Source: Rhaphigaster nebulosa
Lineage: Eukaryota > Arthropoda > Insecta > Hemiptera > Pentatomidae
Length of the DNA: 64,000 nt
Assembly: GCA_948150685.1 (NCBI GenBank)
Contig: OX411306.1
Coordinates: 143,979,092-144,043,091 of the forward strand
Direction of reading: 5' to 3'
Shown: positions 59,818-64,000 of the stretch, one piece after another
Numbering within the stretch: position 1 is the first letter of the stretch
How the letters are laid out: every line of letters begins with the position of its first letter
Notes under the pieces: model-generated
What the model was told of the DNA's origin: nothing
The model's database searches: none
Seen by the model: the letters and a program-made list of their open reading frames with translations, nothing else
Made by a program: the position numbers and the translations under genes

Positions 59818-62800
59818 TCTGCATACTAAAATGGTAAGAAGTTCAAGTACATTTTCCTCGTATGACTGATGAACATACTCTAATTTTGTTTTGACTTTCA
59901 ATAAAACCTAAATGATAGATATTTTTTTTCCTACGATTCGAGTGAATTTCTTATGTAATAAAGGGATACAAGAGAAATTCAGAGAAAAAACACGACTTTT
60001 TCTGGATCAGATAAGTAGGCAATAGAGCAGCCAGTATATTAGGTGATATATTTCTGAATAAATATCATCATCTCATAACATTAACTGACTTATTTGATTG
60101 AATTAAGGTCAAAGCGATAAAAAAGGAGAAGCAAATATTATTTTTCTTAACCTAAAAATATAATTTCGTTAGAAATTTGTCACCTTCTAAATTATGCCAT
60201 CCGCTGCGAGTGCCCTCTTCTTCTCTCACCGCCCGTTTGAGCGGGCCTAGTTTGAATGTTAAACAAACAAACAATAACAATTTTAAGGAATGAAGCCAAC
60301 CCCTGATTCGACTAAGTGCTCTAGAATCATGTATAAAATATATGACGGTGTAAAGCCATGGCCGGAATTAGGATTTTTGCCAGGAAAGAGGGCAAGCTAA
60401 ATTTTGCCACCTCTTCTTTCACCTCTCTCCTTCCCAATAAAATACAAAAATTATTTCATTTTATTGACTGAATTAAAATCAAACCAAAAAAGTAAAAAAA
60501 AAACAAAAAAAAAACATGATTACTTATTTTACAAATTGCAACATTAAAATTTCACTATCATATCTTTTTTCACAGCGGAAATGTTCATGATCTTGTTTTA
60601 AAATATTCAGGTCTATGGCAATTATTAAAATTGAGCAGAAACAAGTATTTTTACTTAACCAAAAAATAAAATTTCCAAAAGTCTGTTGCCCGAAGCAATT
60701 GTCCCTTCTGCCCTCACCCTAGTTCTAAGCCAGAGATACAATTATTAAGTTTCGGAAAACTTATATGTTTAGAGTTAATAAACTTATTTTTAGAGCTGGC
60801 AGAGATGAAAGGAAAATAATAAATATACTTACATGTACTAATACAACCTATGAAGAATCTTGGATGCAGTACTCGTAATCGAATCAAACAAATACTAATT
60901 TTTGAACAATGATTATAAAAGGAGTCAGTTACTATTAGATAGGCTTCTAACTCACTGAAGCTTCAAGTATCATGCTAAAAAGACTGGATGATCTCCAGAA
61001 GGATATCTCAACTCGATGGGTCAATACACGGTTGATCCAGCGCTCGAGAATGTGGTTCAAAGTCTTTAAAATCCAGTGTCTTACCATTTCAAGGATTCCA
61101 GTACACCTCGCTCTCCATTATCACGAAGATTAAAAAGGGGTGCGTAAAATTGTAGTTGAAGAAAGATATGATTGATATCAGGTAATTTTCAAGACTACTC
61201 TTAAGCGATCAGAGTGTAAGTTATGAATCTGCTCTTCATAACATTTGTGCATAATAACTATAATTATTATGGCATCATGCCAAATAAATTAACGGAAATA
61301 TTTATATTAGTTAAATGTTTATATTAGCTATTTTATAATAGGTAATTAATGCATAATTGAATACGTGAGTGGATGAAGATACTATGCTATGCAAACAAAT
61401 TTTCGATAGTTGAGTTTTTCTTATGAATGAAGATGCCATGTGCATCTTCGCTTAGTATCATTAACAAACAGCCAAAGATAGTGTGAGTTGCCTTCAGTAG
61501 GCTGATGGTGTTCAAGTGACCAGCAAGAACCACAGGGCCTCGGGCTACGTGGTCCACTGTGGAGAGCGATCGGTCATTCGTCTGGATCAAGCACATGGAA
61601 ATGCAACATGCAACACCTGGTTGTTGACTATGCTCGACTGGGTTTAAATTCAAATACCAATTACACGCGCGTATGCAACCTCGGTTACTCCGACCCACTC
61701 TGTACATTAATTATCATTACAATAATCACGCAAAGGAAAGTATAGGAATGGTTGATTGTAGAGAAACGATATCCCATTTAAAACATATTAAGATCATACT
61801 AAAACAGTTCACCAATGAAAGAGGTATTTGAGACTGCGGAATTGGTCATTGCGTTGTAAGAGGATAGACAACACAAACAAACAAAAGGACTGCCATATAA
61901 TTAATAGGAAACGAATGCCATGTTGTATTAGTGAAGAATTTGCATTTGGTACGCAGAGCTTCCGAACTGCTGATCTAGTTAGCTACATTGTTATCCTAAT
62001 CAGTAAAATCTAACGAAACGTACTCAATCATTCGGGCTTAATAAATCTATTCATTTCCCTTTATTTCGTGCCAATATCAAATAAATATAATATTAACTTT
62101 CGGAATGAATTAATTTACACAATAAAACTAATTTAAAAATAAATAAAGGATACCGAAAATTCTACAATCAACAATTAATCTACATTATAAAAAACTCATT
62201 TGCGTGCGTGCATAGGTATGTAGATGTCCGTAATTGCTTTCATGACGATTTCATACCCCTGGAACTTCCGCACACACATTTTATCTTTTTTAAGGTTAAC
62301 TTCAGGTTAGTAACTGTAACTCATTTAACTGATACTGTAAGTTATTTATCTGCAACTGTAACTTATTTCTCATTTAGGGGCGTGAGGTAAAACAAAATTA
62401 TAATTTCATTTATTCAGTATTTTACAGCATTGATAACCTTTAAAAAGTAGGGGTTGTATTAAATTGAATCGGTTATTTCAGAAACGACACATCGTCGGTC
62501 TAAAGCCAAAGCAGCGTATCTGAAAATTTGTGGAACTGAGACAATTGGGTTTGAATTATGGTTGGAGATTTAAGGTAGCCAATTTCTTAATTAAATTGGT
62601 CTTATTTTGTATTTTAATCAATGACGTCACATATTCCATAAGGTATTTTTGGCACCGGGAAAGGAGTAAAAATCCACAAGTTAAAATGCAACAAAACACA
62701 AAAATAGTAAAATTTGCAGGTACTTGGCATTTCACAGAAGTTATCGCTGAAATCATTACTAAAATTACTGATTCAATTAGGTTTGTGCAGCTATTATTTG

Positions 62801-63129
62801 CTGCTATCTGTTTCCTATATTTTCACTGAAAAATATGGGATAAATAAATATTTTGTTTTACATTTTTCCCAGTGATTAACTGTTTTTGCGATGTGTCCTT
62901 CCACTCACATTTATTAAGAAAATATAAAGAATTATTTTTTCAAGATGAATACGGCATATTTACGTGTTATAAAGTTTTGTTTTCACCGAAATATATGTTT
63001 ATATATAAGAAATGTTGGTATAATTGATACCTCCTCGCCGAGAAAGTAATCCGTGCGCCAGACTTGATGCATTAGAATGATATAATGCACAGCGATTTTT
63101 GACCAAGACGTCATGGAATTCTCTCTTTC
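59818..63129. other. Gene-poor AT-rich interval
   Basis: 60355-60740 has a GC-richer block at each end (CCGGAATTAGGATTTTTGCC and, reversed, GAACTAGGGTGAGGGCAGAA) suggesting an old short transposon. A 106-codon minus frame at 61387-61707 has unusually normal composition but no recognisable domain. No gene is asserted. Confidence 0.4.
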
Positions 63130-63400
63130 AGCTTCCGCTGGCTTTCAATACCATCTTCTTCAGGTTCTGGGATATCAGCGGCATAGAGCAGAAATAGTAT
63201 TGGGCCTAACACATTCCCCTGCGGAACACCGGCGCATATTTCATGGAGCCCAGAATACGAATCTTCTTGTCTCATTCTGAAGTACCTATCAGATAAGTAG
63301 GACTATAAGAGCAGAGCATATTGTCCGGGAAGGGCTATTATTAAGCTTATAGATAAGCCTCTTAATGACGATAATTCCAAATTTAATATCGAATTTATCA
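63130..63400 (-). pseudogene. Jockey-type LINE reverse transcriptase fragment
   Basis: The minus strand reads IALPGQYALLL, stop, SYLSDRYFRMRQED, then GLHEICAGVPQGNVLGPILF and LLYAADIPEPEEDGIESQ before a stop. The AGVPQG(N/S)VLGPxLFxLY and ADIP order is diagnostic of Jockey-clade RT motif 4. The ADD catalytic motif and everything downstream are missing. Confidence 0.82.
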
Positions 63401-63922
63401 TCGCGCACGCGCATTTCGATTCTGGCCCGTAGAGTTTTGAAATTACTCATGAAATTATATTTGCTGCTTAAAACAACTCGTATTTGATAGTGTGGGTGGA
63501 TTTTTCTCTTGAAAAAATAGCTGACGGAAGTAAATATTGCTATTAATGTTCAAATAGTATTATCTCAATTTCGACAAAAGAGTTAATTTAAGTTCTTAGA
63601 TTTTTAAATCTTAGCTCCAACTAAACAAAGAAAAAGGAAACATACTGGGCTTCAAAATCTGAAACAATCCAAACTCCCTATCAATTCGCAAAAGAAACAG
63701 GCTAACTTTAACCGAGAACAATAACTGGTCTCGTCAAGGTTCACTATCTGCTAAAATATAGTCTCAAAAAGATGAAATAAGCGGAAAGATTCCACTTGCT
63801 GTTTGTGCATAGAAATTAAATAAAAGGCTGAGCACATTATGTATGTATGTACATACATTTTATATGAAATCCTTGTCTTTTACAGACTGCAGCAGAGGCG
63901 GTTCCTGGATCGTGACAACGGG

Positions 63923-64000
63923 GTACTGGTACTGGCAAGAGTGGGGGGACAAAGTCCGGCAAGTGGGCCTCATGGTCCTTTTTACCTACCCCATGGGTGG
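63923..64000 (-). mobile_element. 3' end of a second LOA-type LINE copy, truncated by the window edge
   Basis: The reverse complement reads GGTAAAAAGGACCAT, then GCCCACTTGCCGGACTTTGT, then CTTGCCAGTACCAGTAC. It matches the 3' UTR and CCAGTA tail of the element ending at 18235 almost base for base. It ends at the same tail position. The host flank beyond it (63922 and lower) differs from that of the first copy. The body of the element would extend past 64000. Confidence 0.88.

Overview
This is a window of an AT-rich animal nuclear genome, almost certainly an insect. Genes are split by AT-rich introns with standard GT..AG ends. The repeats include degraded LINEs of the LOA, Jockey and RTE-like groups, hAT-type transposons, tRNA-derived SINEs and many short interspersed repeats. 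The proteins look insect-like. One repeat family (hairpin, then ACGTACG-rich, then 'actcaaaaacgg' blocks) resembles repeats I associate with hemipterans, so Hemiptera is my guess, held weakly.

There are two complete genes. On the minus strand, 25588 to 8689, eight exons join without any phase conflict into a secreted leucine-rich-repeat protein of about 1290 residues. It has a signal peptide, a cysteine-rich N-cap, a long LRR array, a C-terminal cysteine cap and a Ser/Thr/Pro-rich tail, and it best fits artichoke (atk). On the plus strand, 26817 to 30116, three exons encode a 200-residue Hikeshi homologue (HSP70 nuclear import factor). The two genes are head to head, with about 1.2 kb between start codons, including a 70-bp AT microsatellite. 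A third, partial gene (two minus-strand exons at 4869-5269) encodes part of a GNAT/glycine N-acyltransferase-like enzyme. Its upstream side meets a 200-N assembly gap.

Layout. 1-1.7 kb: hAT transposase pseudogene. 2-4.3 kb: tandem and dispersed repeats. 4.9-5.5 kb: acyltransferase exons and gap. 5.8-7.9 kb: 21-bp minisatellite, TA microsatellite and two tRNA-derived SINEs. 8.7-25.6 kb: atk, whose 8-kb intron 5 holds a nested insertion, a 5.7-kb LOA-type LINE inside an RTE-like LINE. 25.6-30.1 kb: shared promoter region and Hikeshi. 30.1-64 kb: no convincing gene. This gene-poor half holds a roughly 1-kb repeat family in both orientations, 321-bp and 145-bp tandem arrays, a hAT-like element inserted in a Jockey LINE, fold-back elements, an RTE-like remnant, a Jockey fragment and, at the right edge, the 3' end of a second LOA copy in opposite orientation.

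No new multi-gene system (CRISPR, defence island, biosynthetic cluster) is visible. The most informative observations are the intact atk gene model, the atk/Hikeshi divergent pair, the two nested insertions and the composite hairpin/tandem-repeat family.
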